Assembly: GCA_024644425.1 (NCBI GenBank)
Contig: JAHELA010000003.1
Span: forward strand, 1-25,226
Source of the DNA: Nitrosomonadaceae bacterium
GTDB taxonomy: Bacteria; Pseudomonadota; Gammaproteobacteria; Burkholderiales; Nitrosomonadaceae
Reading direction: 5' to 3'
DNA length: 25,226 bases
This document shows, piece after piece, positions 1 to 9,090 of the stretch. The translations under genes and the position numbers were made by a program. Each line of letters starts with the position of its first letter. Positions within the stretch are counted from its first letter, which is position 1. The notes below the pieces were generated by a model that did no database searches, was not told the origin of the DNA, and saw only the letters and a list, made by a program, of their open reading frames with translations.

Positions 1-3000
1 TGGAATCATTACGTAGTCAGATGTCCTTAGGAGGTTATATTCACGTAACCCAAGTAATTTCACCTGGGGAATATAGTGTTCGTGGTGGGTTAATAGACTT
101 ATTTCCGATGGGTAGCACCCTCCCATATCGAATTGATAGAATAAATGATGAAATAGAATCTATCCGTACTTTTGATGTTGATACACAAAGAAGTATCTAT
201 CCAGTAGATGAAATACGACTACTTCCAGCTCGCGAATTCCCGTTTAATAAAGATGGGCGTGCTCGTTTTCGTAGGAATTTTCGTGAGAAATTTGAGGGCG
301 ATCCCTCTAGAAGTAGTATTTATAAGGATATAGGCAAAGGTGTTGCGTCAGCAGGCATAGAATATTATTTTCCGTTATTTTTTGATCAAACCGCAACATT
401 GTTTGATTATCTGCCAGGTACTACATTGTTATGCTTACATCACGACATTTATTCTGAAATAGAAAGTTTTTGGCGTGATACTCAGTCACGTTATAAATTG
501 CTACGAGGGGATAGTAATCGACCTTTATTGCCACCTGAGGACATATTTCTTGCTAAGGAAGAATTTTTTGAGGAACTAAAGCTATATTCGCAAATTAAGA
601 TTCGCTCTCAGCAGCAGAATTCAAATTCTGAAACTCAAGACTTTATTACTAAATTGCCTCATATCCAAATTGATCGTCGTGCCACCAATCCTACAGAAAA
701 ACTTGCAGAATTTATTACCAGATTTACACAGGGCGGTAAGCGCGTATTGCTTTTAGCTGAGAGTTTAGGAAGAAGAGAGCTTATTTACGAATATCTGATG
801 CAATATGATTTATTTCCAGACGTTTGTGAGGACTATACGCAATTTATAACAAGCACGGCATCTTTTATGCTTAGTGTATCAACTTTACACAAAGGTTTTA
901 TTCTTGCTGAGGAAGGGATCGCTTTTATAACTGAGAGTGAACTCTATGCAATGCATGTTTATAAGAAACGTGTGCGTGACTCTCGTAATAAAACATCCGT
1001 TGTAGATACGATGTTTGGTGATCTATCAGAAGTCAAGCTTGGCGAGCCAGTGGTACACGAACAACACGGTATAGGTCGTTACTTAGGTTTAGTGAATATG
1101 GATCTAGGAAATAGTCATCATGGCCAACTGAGTGAATTTTTGTTACTCCAGTATGATGGTGGAGATAAGCTTTATGTACCAGTATCGCAACTACATCTTA
1201 TAGGGCGATATAGTGGTTCTGCCCCAGAAGAAGCTCCATTACATAAACTTGGTAGTAACCAATGGGATAAGGCAAAGCGTAAAGCAATGCAACAAGTACG
1301 TGATACGGCTGCAGAGTTGTTAAATTTATATGCACATCGTGCCGCTCGTTTAGGCCATGTATTTGAATTTAGGAAACATGATTATGAAATGTTTTCTGAA
1401 GGTTTTGGCTTTGAGGAAACACCCGATCAGTCATCTACTATTCAGGCAGTGATTGAAGATTTAACATCAAGTAAACCGATGGATCGGTTGATCTGTGGTG
1501 ACGTAGGTTTTGGCAAGACAGAAGTAGCATTACGAGCGGCATTTATCGCAGTTGCTGATGGTAAGCAAGTGGCTGTACTTGTGCCTACTACTTTATTAGC
1601 AGAACAACACTTTCAGAATTTCACTGATCGTTTTAGTTTAATTGCTGATCAATGGCCAGTAAAAATATCAGAGATGTCACGTTTTCGCTCAGCTAAGGAA
1701 CAGGCTCAGGTACAGGAAGGATTGGCAAAAGGAAGTATAGACATTGTAATTGGTACACACAAACTGATTCAAAAGAATGTGGATTTTAAAAATTTGGGAT
1801 TAGTTATCATTGATGAAGAGCATCGGTTTGGTGTACGTCAGAAAGATCAACTTAAAAACCTTCGATCTGAAGTAGATGTATTAACGTTAACTGCCACACC
1901 GATTCCTCGTACCCTTTCAATGTCATTGGAGGGTTTACGTGATTTCTCAGTAATTACAACAGCACCACAGAGGCGTCTCGCCATCAAAACTTTCGTTAGT
2001 CATTATTCTAAAGGCGTGATTCGAGAGGCATGCCTGCGAGAATTAAAACGTGGTGGACAAATTTATTATTTACACAATGCAGTAGAAACTATTCAGTCCA
2101 TATACGATAACCTTACGCGACTTTTACCTGAAGCTCGTATTCAAATTGCTCATGGACAGATGCGTGAGCGCGATTTAGAGCGTGTAATGAGAGATTTTTA
2201 TAGACAGCAATTTAATATGTTGCTTTGTACTACTATCATCGAGACAGGAATCGATGTTCCTAGTGCCAATACTATTATTATTGACCGTGCGGATAAATTT
2301 GGTCTTGCACAACTACACCAGCTTCGTGGGCGGGTTGGGCGCTCTCATCACCAGGCTTACGCATATTTACTAATACCGGAAGAAGAAGCCCTGGGTAAAC
2401 AAGCAAAGAAACGTATTGATGCTATCCAGAAGATGGAAGAATTAGGTGCTGGATATTTTCTTGCTATGCATGATCTCGAGATTCGTGGTGCGGGTGAAGT
2501 GCTAGGTGAGTCGCAAAGTGGTGAGATGCAAGAGGTTGGTTTTAATCTTTACAGCACTTTGTTGGACACCACTATAAAGTCTTTGAAAGAAGGACGCGAA
2601 CCAGATATGCAGTATCCTCTAGGGGTAAATACAGAAATCAACTTACACGCACCCTCATTACTTCCAGAAAACTATTGCAATGATATACATGAGCGCCTAG
2701 TTTTATACAAACGCATGGCTAATTGCGAAAACAGTGACCAGTTGGATGATATGCAGCAGGAATTAATTGATCGTTTTGGTATTTTTCCCGATCCAGTTAG
2801 AACATTGTTAGAATGTCATCGTTTGCGTATCGCAGCAAAATCCCTGGACATTTTACGCATCGACGCTACCGCCGAGAATATATTGGTACAATTCGCTACC
2901 AACCCAAAAGTGGATGCAGGTAAAATTCTTGAACTGATTCATAATAACAGTGAATATAAACTTTCTGGTCCTGATCGTTTACGAATACAGGTACAAATTG

Positions 3001-3068
3001 AGAGTATTGCAGAGCGGGTATTATGTATAAAGCGTTTATTTAATGAGTTAAGTGTATCCAATGTTTAG
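1..3068 (+). CDS. mfd: Transcription-repair coupling factor Mfd (5'-truncated by window edge)
   Basis: Mfd is an ATP-dependent translocase that pushes stalled RNA polymerase off damaged DNA and recruits UvrA for nucleotide excision repair. The reading frame is open to the left edge (first full codon at base 3), and the first Met, at base 21, lies inside the UvrB-like domain, so the true start is upstream. Compared with the usual ~1150 residues, about 130 are missing. Counting from the Met at 21: the end of the UvrB-homology region (motif RGGLIDLFPMG); the RNA-polymerase-interacting CarD-like domain from about residue 341 (GEPVVHEQHGIGRY); the RecG-like helicase core with Walker A GDVGFGKT at 493-500, DEEH box near 598, TATPIPRT and GRVGRS motifs; and the C-terminal TRCF regulatory domain. 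All motor motifs are intact. It is followed by serB on the same strand after 111 bases. Identification is secure. Confidence 0.97.
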   Translation, partial: ESLRSQMSLGGYIHVTQVISPGEYSVRGGLIDLFPMGSTLPYRIDRINDEIESIRTFDVDTQRSIYPVDEIRLLPAREFPFNKDGRARFRRNFREKFEGDPSRSSIYKDIGKGVASAGIEYYFPLFFDQTATLFDYLPGTTLLCLHHDIYSEIESFWRDTQSRYKLLRGDSNRPLLPPEDIFLAKEEFFEELKLYSQIKIRSQQQNSNSETQDFITKLPHIQIDRRATNPTEKLAEFITRFTQGGKRVLLLAESLGRRELIYEYLMQYDLFPDVCEDYTQFITSTASFMLSVSTLHKGFILAEEGIAFITESELYAMHVYKKRVRDSRNKTSVVDTMFGDLSEVKLGEPVVHEQHGIGRYLGLVNMDLGNSHHGQLSEFLLLQYDGGDKLYVPVSQLHLIGRYSGSAPEEAPLHKLGSNQWDKAKRKAMQQVRDTAAELLNLYAHRAARLGHVFEFRKHDYEMFSEGFGFEETPDQSSTIQAVIEDLTSSKPMDRLICGDVGFGKTEVALRAAFIAVADGKQVAVLVPTTLLAEQHFQNFTDRFSLIADQWPVKISEMSRFRSAKEQAQVQEGLAKGSIDIVIGTHKLIQKNVDFKNLGLVIIDEEHRFGVRQKDQLKNLRSEVDVLTLTATPIPRTLSMSLEGLRDFSVITTAPQRRLAIKTFVSHYSKGVIREACLRELKRGGQIYYLHNAVETIQSIYDNLTRLLPEARIQIAHGQMRERDLERVMRDFYRQQFNMLLCTTIIETGIDVPSANTIIIDRADKFGLAQLHQLRGRVGRSHHQAYAYLLIPEEEALGKQAKKRIDAIQKMEELGAGYFLAMHDLEIRGAGEVLGESQSGEMQEVGFNLYSTLLDTTIKSLKEGREPDMQYPLGVNTEINLHAPSLLPENYCNDIHERLVLYKRMANCENSDQLDDMQQELIDRFGIFPDPVRTLLECHRLRIAAKSLDILRIDATAENILVQFATNPKVDAGKILELIHNNSEYKLSGPDRLRIQVQIESIAERVLCIKRLFNELSVSNV

Positions 3069-3122
3069 TGAAATTACGGTATTTATAAATTTTCCAGATT
3101 ACCGCGCCACACATAAAAATAT

Positions 3123-3151
3123 TTGCTAACTGTTGTACAAGTAAATGTAAT
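3123..3151 (+). promoter_or_regulatory. Possible sigma-70 promoter for serB
   Basis: A TTGCTA box (3123-3128) and a TGTAAT box (3146-3151) are separated by 17 bases, which predicts a start site near 3158 and a leader of about 22 bases before serB. The -10 matches 5 of 6 consensus positions and the -35 matches 4 of 6. No terminator is visible between mfd and serB, so read-through is also possible. Confidence 0.35.
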
Positions 3152-3179
3152 TTGCTTTTATTCGTAGGGAATTTATGCT

Positions 3180-4010
3180 ATGGATTTGATTGTCCAAGGA
3201 ATTGAAGTTGAGACCAGTGACTTAAAAAAGCTTGCTATACTTTCTGGTGCAAGCAAAATAGAACGGGTTACTGGGAGCGCATTTCGACTAGTAGACGCAG
3301 GTCAACATAACAACGTATCAGTATATTGTCTCAATGCTGGGCTTGATTTTTTCTATATACAGCAACCTCTAAAGCTTTCCAATTTTAGTTTAGTAGCAAT
3401 GGATATGGATTCCACCCTTGTTGGTATTGAATCAATAGATGAGATTGCTGATATGCATGGCGTAAGAAAACAAGTATCTGAACTTACGGAAAAAGCAATG
3501 TATGGGGAGATAAATTTTTCTGAAGGACTTGTGCAGCGTGTAGCACTGCTTAAAGGGTTGGATCATAGTGTTTTGCAGAGAGTTTACGACGAAAGATTAG
3601 TGCTAAACCCTGGTGCTGAGAAAATGTTAAAGCAGATGAAGATAGCTGGTATCAAAACAATGCTCGTTTCAGGTGGATTTACTTTTTTTACAGATAAGTT
3701 AAAAGATAGATTAGGATTGGACTATACTTTTGCTAATACGCTTGAGATTGTAGATGGAAAACTTACCGGCAGACTGGTAGGTGAAATAATGGGTGCACAG
3801 GGAAAAGGGAGAGTACTTAAAAAAATTTGTAACCAACTAGGTTTTAGGAAGGAAGATCTAATAGCTATCGGTGATGGTGCTAATGATCTTCCGATGTTTG
3901 CAGAGGCAGGAGTAAGCGTGGCCTATCATGCTAAGCCGATTGTGCAGAAAAATGCCACATATGTAATTAACTATGTTGGTTTGGATGGGGTTATCAATAT
4001 ATTTCAATAA
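3180..4010 (+). CDS. serB: Phosphoserine phosphatase SerB
   Basis: It hydrolyses O-phospho-L-serine to L-serine, the last step of serine synthesis, in the cytoplasm. The protein has 276 residues and is a HAD-superfamily enzyme. Motif I is MDMDSTL with nucleophile D75 and acid/base D77, motif II is SGG at 164-166, and motif IV is GDGAND at 231-236. A lysine-containing motif III (GKGRVLK) lies near residue 208. The first ~70 residues correspond to the shortened ACT-like N-terminal region seen in many proteobacterial SerB proteins; E. coli SerB is longer (322). The ATG at 3180 has an AGGGA ribosome-binding site 9 bases upstream. It is convergent with the RND pump gene, with 39 bases between the stops. 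The family assignment is firm. Confidence 0.96.
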   Translation: MDLIVQGIEVETSDLKKLAILSGASKIERVTGSAFRLVDAGQHNNVSVYCLNAGLDFFYIQQPLKLSNFSLVAMDMDSTLVGIESIDEIADMHGVRKQVSELTEKAMYGEINFSEGLVQRVALLKGLDHSVLQRVYDERLVLNPGAEKMLKQMKIAGIKTMLVSGGFTFFTDKLKDRLGLDYTFANTLEIVDGKLTGRLVGEIMGAQGKGRVLKKICNQLGFRKEDLIAIGDGANDLPMFAEAGVSVAYHAKPIVQKNATYVINYVGLDGVINIFQ

Positions 4011-4049
4011 GCAGGCATTGCAGTATCAAATAATAAGCCATGGAAAGAA

Positions 4050-7000
4050 TTATTTAACAGGCCCGCTACCGGAAAATCGGTCCAGATAAAGATAAATTAC
4101 CGGTGTAATAAAGAGTGTAATTAATTGTGAGAATAAAAGTCCTCCAACTACAGCTAGTCCCAGTGGTTGACGTAGTTCAGCACCTGCACCTAACCCTAAA
4201 GCAATAGGTATCGCGCCCATCATTGCTGCAAATGTTGTCATCATGATTGGTCTAAAACGTAATAGGCAGGCGGTTCGAATTGCCTCGAATGGCTCCATAT
4301 TGTTATTTCGCTGTGCATCTATTGCAAAATCTATCATCATTATGGCATTCTTTTTAACTATTCCAATTAGCATCAAGATACCAATCATGGCAATAATTGA
4401 TAGTTCCATGTTAAATAACCACAGCATTCCTAACGCGCCAACAGCTGCTGAGGGTAGTCCAGAAAGAATCGTAATTGGGTGGATATAACTTTCATATAAA
4501 ACTCCAAGTAATATATAGATTACTAAAAGTGCAGCTACGATCAATATTACTTGGCTGGTCTGCGAAGATTGGAATGCTGCTGCATCCCCTTCATACTTTG
4601 TAAGTATGCCTGCCGGTATATTAAGTTCATTTTTAAACTGCTTTATATGTTTGGTGGCATCACCTAATGAGGTGCCGGGCGCAAGGTTAAATGAGATTGT
4701 TTGTGCTTCAAGCTGTCCGGCATGGTTGATAGAGATTGGTCCTACTTCACGTTCTACAGATGCAACGGTTGACAGCGGAACTATTGTATTATTTTTACTG
4801 CGAACAAATATTTTTCCAAGATTACTTTCATCAACTCGATGATCATCTGCAACTTGCATGATAACCGGATAGCTATTACTTGACGTGTAAATTGTTGATA
4901 CCTGGCGTTCTCCAAAAGCACTGTAAAGTGCTGAACGGATATCAGCAATCTCCACACCCAGCAGATTAGCTTTATCACGGTTGATATTCATGCGTGCCTG
5001 TAGACCTTTTAATTGTGCATCACTAGTTACATCACGAAACACATTTTTTTCTTTCATCATGAGTGACATCATCCCTGTAGCTGCTACATTCAAATTTTCA
5101 GCGTTTACACTACGCATAACATATTGATATCGACTTTTGCTGCTACGTCCTCCTAATCTAAGGTTCTGGATAGGATTTAAATAAACTTTGATGCCTGGTA
5201 TCAAATGAACTTCTTTACGTAGATCCTCTAAGACTTTCTTCATAGGCGGGCGGGCACCAGGTGGTTTTAGTTGCATATACAGGGTTGCGTTGAAGCTATC
5301 ATCAGCATATGCAACAAGGGTATCAACAGCTGGATTGGAGCGAATTATATGACTTGTTTGTTGTAATAATTTAGTCATAGCAGGAAAAGATATATCCTCA
5401 ACAGTCTCGACAGAGATCCTGACTCTTCCTATATCTTCCTCCGGGAAAAAACCTTTAGGTAGGATGAAAAATAACGCGCCTGTGGCAACAAATGTACTAA
5501 TTGCCACACCAAGGGTAATTTTTCTATGGCACAAAGCCCAATCAAGTATATGCTCATATAGAGATAATATTTTGTTAAATCCTTTTGTGAACCATTCTGT
5601 TAACCTCATGCTTTGTCTTTTCGGGTCGTGCTGAGCCAGATAACGGCTGGCCATCATCGGGATTAAAGTAAGTGACACAAGAGCTGACATTAACACCGCT
5701 ACTCCTACTACAGCAGCAAACTCATGAAAGAGTAATCCAATTACGCCAGGCATAAAAAATATAGGAATAAATACGGCTACCAGCGAGAGTGAAATTGAAA
5801 TGATAGTAAAGCTTACCTCCTTAGACCCTTTTAGTGCTGCCTGTATAGGAGGTTCCCCATTCTCAATATGACGAACGATATTCTCAAGTACCACAATGGA
5901 ATCATCCACTACCAGGCCAACTGCAAGTGTAATAGCAAGTAGTGATATATTATCCAGGCTATAGCCAAAAACGTGCATCAAGGCAACTGCACCTAATAGT
6001 GAAATTGGTAATGAAAGTGCTGGGATAATGGTTGCTGTAGCTTTACGCAGGAATAAGAAAATTACCAGTACGACTAAAGCAATAGTAATTATCAGTGTTA
6101 ACTGTGCATCATGTATAGCATCCCTAATTGAAGTTGAGTAGTCGCCGGTTATCTTTAGTTGAACTGATCGTGGCATTTGCTCTATAAGTCCCGGTAGTAC
6201 TGACTTAATGGCATTAACTGTTTCAACAGTGTTACCTCCTGGCTGGCGTTGCACAGCTAATGTGATAGAGCGTTCATCATTGGTCCAACTAGCAGTCTTG
6301 ACAGATTCCACACTATCCTCAACTGTTGCCACATCGGAAAGTCTGACCGGCCCACCACTTGGAGATATAGCCACAACTAATTTTGCAAAAGCATCAGCAT
6401 TATTAAGCTGCCGGTTTGCCTGGATAGTCAGTGACTGACGCGGGCCATCTAGTGTACCTATTGGGGAGTTAGGGTTTGCATTTCTTAATGCTATAGCTAT
6501 GTCATCGATGGCTAAATTACGTGTAGCAAGTGCATTAGGGTCTACCTGTACTCGCACAGCATATTTTTTTTGTCCATAGATTATAATTTGAGCAACACCG
6601 GGAAGAGTTGAGAGTGTTGGGGAAATAAAATTCTCTGCAAAATCATTCAGTTCTGAAAGTGACATTGAAGGCGATGATAAGCCAAGGTATAGAATAGATG
6701 ATTCAGCTGGATTTATCTTACGGTAATAGGGTGGTAAAGTCATTTCGATTGGTAACTTACCACGTGCGCGTAATAGTGCTGCTTGCACATCAATGGAGGC
6801 GTTATCAATATCGCGATTTTGTTCAAACTCTAAAGTAATCGAAGTGCTGCCGAGTGAACTTGTAGAGCTGATTACTGAAAGCCCAGAGATGATAGAAAAC
6901 TCTCGTTCCAGTTCTGTGGCCACCGATGAGGCCATGATCTCAGGACTTGCACCGGGAAGTGACGCTCTAACCGAAATAGTAGGGGCATCGTAACTTGGTA

Positions 7001-7109
7001 GAGCAGCAATAGGTAACTTATCATAAGCAATCATGCCAGCAAATATGGCGGCAGATGATAACAGAACTGTCATAACTGGACGGCGGATACATAACTCAGA
7101 GAGATTCAT
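4050..7109 (-). CDS. RND multidrug efflux pump, inner-membrane permease (HAE1 / MdtB-MdtC-like)
   Basis: This is a proton-driven inner-membrane pump that exports drugs or other hydrophobic compounds through a tripartite envelope channel. It has about 1019 residues, the normal size for the family. It shows the duplicated RND layout: TM1 (residues 10-28), a large periplasmic loop, TM2-TM6 from about 337, then a second half with the same arrangement. The proton-relay aspartates in TM4 are present (VGLVVDDS, D402-D403), as is the lysine of TM10 (GIVKKNAIMM). The VDD context points to the HAE1 drug class rather than the heavy-metal HME class. The ATG at 7109 overlaps the adaptor's TGA stop (TGATG), so the two are translationally coupled; a GTG one codon upstream is an alternative start. 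No outer-membrane TolC-type gene or regulator is adjacent. The substrate is unknown. Confidence 0.93.
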   Translation of the reverse strand: MNLSELCIRRPVMTVLLSSAAIFAGMIAYDKLPIAALPSYDAPTISVRASLPGASPEIMASSVATELEREFSIISGLSVISSTSSLGSTSITLEFEQNRDIDNASIDVQAALLRARGKLPIEMTLPPYYRKINPAESSILYLGLSSPSMSLSELNDFAENFISPTLSTLPGVAQIIIYGQKKYAVRVQVDPNALATRNLAIDDIAIALRNANPNSPIGTLDGPRQSLTIQANRQLNNADAFAKLVVAISPSGGPVRLSDVATVEDSVESVKTASWTNDERSITLAVQRQPGGNTVETVNAIKSVLPGLIEQMPRSVQLKITGDYSTSIRDAIHDAQLTLIITIALVVLVIFLFLRKATATIIPALSLPISLLGAVALMHVFGYSLDNISLLAITLAVGLVVDDSIVVLENIVRHIENGEPPIQAALKGSKEVSFTIISISLSLVAVFIPIFFMPGVIGLLFHEFAAVVGVAVLMSALVSLTLIPMMASRYLAQHDPKRQSMRLTEWFTKGFNKILSLYEHILDWALCHRKITLGVAISTFVATGALFFILPKGFFPEEDIGRVRISVETVEDISFPAMTKLLQQTSHIIRSNPAVDTLVAYADDSFNATLYMQLKPPGARPPMKKVLEDLRKEVHLIPGIKVYLNPIQNLRLGGRSSKSRYQYVMRSVNAENLNVAATGMMSLMMKEKNVFRDVTSDAQLKGLQARMNINRDKANLLGVEIADIRSALYSAFGERQVSTIYTSSNSYPVIMQVADDHRVDESNLGKIFVRSKNNTIVPLSTVASVEREVGPISINHAGQLEAQTISFNLAPGTSLGDATKHIKQFKNELNIPAGILTKYEGDAAAFQSSQTSQVILIVAALLVIYILLGVLYESYIHPITILSGLPSAAVGALGMLWLFNMELSIIAMIGILMLIGIVKKNAIMMIDFAIDAQRNNNMEPFEAIRTACLLRFRPIMMTTFAAMMGAIPIALGLGAGAELRQPLGLAVVGGLLFSQLITLFITPVIYLYLDRFSGSGPVK

Positions 7110-8344
7110 CACTTGCCTGTTTGCATACCGGTAGTGTTTGAGATGCTTTTATCTAAGAACTGATTTTTATTATTATTAGATCCAATTCCTCTATCTGATG
7201 TTTGAGCTTCTACTACTACACTACCTGGTCTGAGGTTTTGCGCTCCTTCCACAACAACGCGTGTTCCTAGCATAGTGCCTTCTATTACAGCGAGTCCATC
7301 CTGAATTAAACGCACATTAATTTTCTGTGATTTCACCCTATTATTTTCATCAATTACATATAAAAACTTTTCTTCCGGTCCAGTTTGTACCGCTTGTATA
7401 GGTACTGTTAGCGCTCCAATTAAAGTATTCGGTGCTAGCATTACTGTTACAAACATACCAGGCCAGAGACGTTTTTCCGGATTGCGAAATTCTGCTTTTA
7501 GTTGAATACTTCCGCTTTTCGTATCTACCGTGTTGTCCACAAAAATTAGTCGTCCTTCCAGTAGCGGTTCACTAGCTAAATCCAGTTTCACATTAACTTT
7601 TACATCACCTTTAGTTTGTGCTTGTTGCAAAGCTACAAGTTCACGCTCTGGTAATGTGAAGCTAACATTAATTGGGTCGATCTGTGTGATACTTACTAAG
7701 ACCGCGCTTCGAGGTTGCATTAGACTTCCAGGTATAGCGGTGTTAGGTTGTACTAAACTACCAGGATGTACTGGAATAGTTCCGGTGCGCCCTGAAATAG
7801 GCGCAATAATTTCAGTGAAACCACGCATCACACGAGTTGCTCGTACGGCAGCTTGGTCAGCTTCAAACTGTCCTTGTAAGCTTTTAACCTGATTCTGGGC
7901 TGTATCAAGAGCAGCTTGAGATATGAATTCCTGCTCGAATAATTTTTGTTGACGTTTAAAGCTAAGAACAGCATTTTCTAAGTCTGCACTAGATTTAGCA
8001 AGTTGTGCCTCAGCTTTACTAAGATTAGCATTTTCGGTACGCGCATCAAGTGTAAACAATTTATCACCCTTACGTACGAATTGCCCTTCTTTTATGTGTA
8101 CTTCTTTAATTACAGCACTGATTTGTGGACGCACTTCAACAGTCTGCTGAGAGGACACAATACCATTGGCTATGAGTTTAATTGGCACATCATTTTGCAT
8201 GACTACGGTGCTTATGATCTGTATTTTTTCTTCTTCTGTAGATCTTGCTTCTGTAACAGAATCTTTATTACGCCAGATCCAAACACTTGCAATCAACACC
8301 AAAACTAAAATACTAAGCACCAGGGTCCAAATACTTCGTTTCAT
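7109..8344 (-). CDS. RND efflux periplasmic adaptor (membrane fusion protein, MdtA/AcrA-like)
   Basis: It links the RND permease to an outer-membrane channel. It has 411 residues. An uncleaved N-terminal membrane anchor spans about residues 5-23 and has no lipobox cysteine, so it is not a lipoprotein. Next comes a split barrel-sandwich (lipoyl-like) domain: the first half around VEVRPQISAVIKEVHIKEGQFVRKGDKL, and the second half after the hairpin around GFTEIIAPISGRTGTI. A coiled-coil hairpin rich in Ala, Lys and Gln lies between the halves. A beta-barrel region (DPINVSFTLPERE) and a membrane-proximal domain follow, ending in an Asn-rich tail. It is the first gene of the operon and overlaps the pump gene. 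The ATG at 8344 has no strong ribosome-binding site. It lies divergent to smbP across 285 AT-rich bases. Confidence 0.93.
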   Translation of the reverse strand: MKRSIWTLVLSILVLVLIASVWIWRNKDSVTEARSTEEEKIQIISTVVMQNDVPIKLIANGIVSSQQTVEVRPQISAVIKEVHIKEGQFVRKGDKLFTLDARTENANLSKAEAQLAKSSADLENAVLSFKRQQKLFEQEFISQAALDTAQNQVKSLQGQFEADQAAVRATRVMRGFTEIIAPISGRTGTIPVHPGSLVQPNTAIPGSLMQPRSAVLVSITQIDPINVSFTLPERELVALQQAQTKGDVKVNVKLDLASEPLLEGRLIFVDNTVDTKSGSIQLKAEFRNPEKRLWPGMFVTVMLAPNTLIGALTVPIQAVQTGPEEKFLYVIDENNRVKSQKINVRLIQDGLAVIEGTMLGTRVVVEGAQNLRPGSVVVEAQTSDRGIGSNNNKNQFLDKSISNTTGMQTGK

Positions 8345-8528
8345 AAGTAAGATAGATTTTGTTTAGGAAATAGTTTCTATTTATAAATCTAATTACTTCA
8401 AATTTTAACAGGTATCTAAGTTACAAGATGTCTTTGATACTAGTCAGTAACATAATTAGAGTTATTTTAGAAATATGTTCAATTTCATTAAAAAATTATA
8501 ATTTGTTATAAATATGATATATCGTGCC

Positions 8529-8558
8529 TTGAAATGATAGAAAGGGCATCAATATATT
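8529..8558 (+). promoter_or_regulatory. Possible sigma-70 promoter for smbP
   Basis: A TTGAAA box (8529-8534) and a TATATT box (8553-8558) are separated by 18 bases, and each matches 5 of 6 consensus positions. The predicted start site is near 8565, giving a leader of about 65 bases. It sits in the very AT-rich divergent spacer (8345-8629) between the efflux operon and smbP. I see no clear metal-regulator dyad there. Confidence 0.4.
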
Positions 8559-8629
8559 TAATAGTATGTCGGGTTAACTAATATTAAGTGTCAAGCGTAA
8601 TAATTAATTACTCTCAAGGAGATAACATC

Positions 8630-8971
8630 ATGAAATCATTGGCTTCTACTTTTATAATTGGCATTTTTGCACTTTTCATGAGCGCTCAAGCTAATGCCGA
8701 GACTCATACAGCACAAGCAATGGAACATGCAGGGATGGCACAGGCCCACGGGGAAGATGGTCATGCGAAGGTACTAGTTAAACATGCTACGGAGGCGCTC
8801 AAACATGCTAAGAAAGCGGAAAAAGTACATGCGGACGCGCACATGCACATGACAGAAGGTGTAAAACATTTAGAGGAAGCAATAATACACGGTGAAAAGG
8901 GACATGCAAAAGAAGCTGCGAAACATACTGAAGAAGCGATATCGCATATTCGCCAATCCACTCATCCTTAA
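8630..8971 (+). CDS. smbP: Small periplasmic His-rich metal-binding protein SmbP
   Basis: This is a probable periplasmic copper/nickel-binding protein of the Nitrosomonas SmbP type. It has 113 residues. A signal peptide spans residues 1-23, with hydrophobic core STFIIGIFALFMSA and an ANA cleavage site, leaving a 90-residue mature protein with 15 histidines and no cysteine. Mature histidines lie at 3, 10, 17, 22, 29, 36, then 44, 48, then 50, 57, 64, 69, 76, 83 and 89. The 7-7-5-7-7 spacing occurs twice with an offset of 47, and HGE-x-GHAK recurs (DGHAK and KGHAK versions). This implies an internal duplication and amphipathic helices with histidine along one face, consistent with the four-helix bundle known for SmbP. 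The ATG at 8630 has AAGGAG 8 bases upstream and begins a proper signal peptide, so I reject the in-frame GTG at 8588. The physiological metal is inferred from the family. Confidence 0.9.
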   Translation: MKSLASTFIIGIFALFMSAQANAETHTAQAMEHAGMAQAHGEDGHAKVLVKHATEALKHAKKAEKVHADAHMHMTEGVKHLEEAIIHGEKGHAKEAAKHTEEAISHIRQSTHP

Positions 8972-9090
8972 AAAATAGACTACTTAAAAAATTTGAGTGG
9001 GTAATGCGGAAGGGAAGGATAGTAACAGTATTAGAGTAAAGGATGTTGTTAATTCGAAGAGCTACATGCAACATATTTGGGGAACAGATC

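Noticed and set aside
4028..4055. AT-only 7-bp hairpin between serB and the RND pump gene as a terminator
   Set aside because: The stem has no G-C pairs, the loop is 14 bases, and it overlaps the pump stop codon; too weak to call.
4050..7109. Heavy-metal exporter (CusA/CzcA) identity for the RND pump, suggested by neighbouring smbP
   Set aside because: The TM4 motif VGLVVDDS is that of the drug-type HAE1 class, and no metal-exporter signature is seen.
7530..7892. 120-codon open frame on the plus strand
   Set aside because: Lies entirely antisense to the efflux adaptor gene, has no domain or ribosome-binding site, and mirrors the coding strand's codon structure.
8588..8632. GTG start 14 codons upstream of the smbP ATG
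   Set aside because: It would add polar residues ahead of a textbook signal peptide, and the AAGGAG site fits the ATG at 8630 instead.
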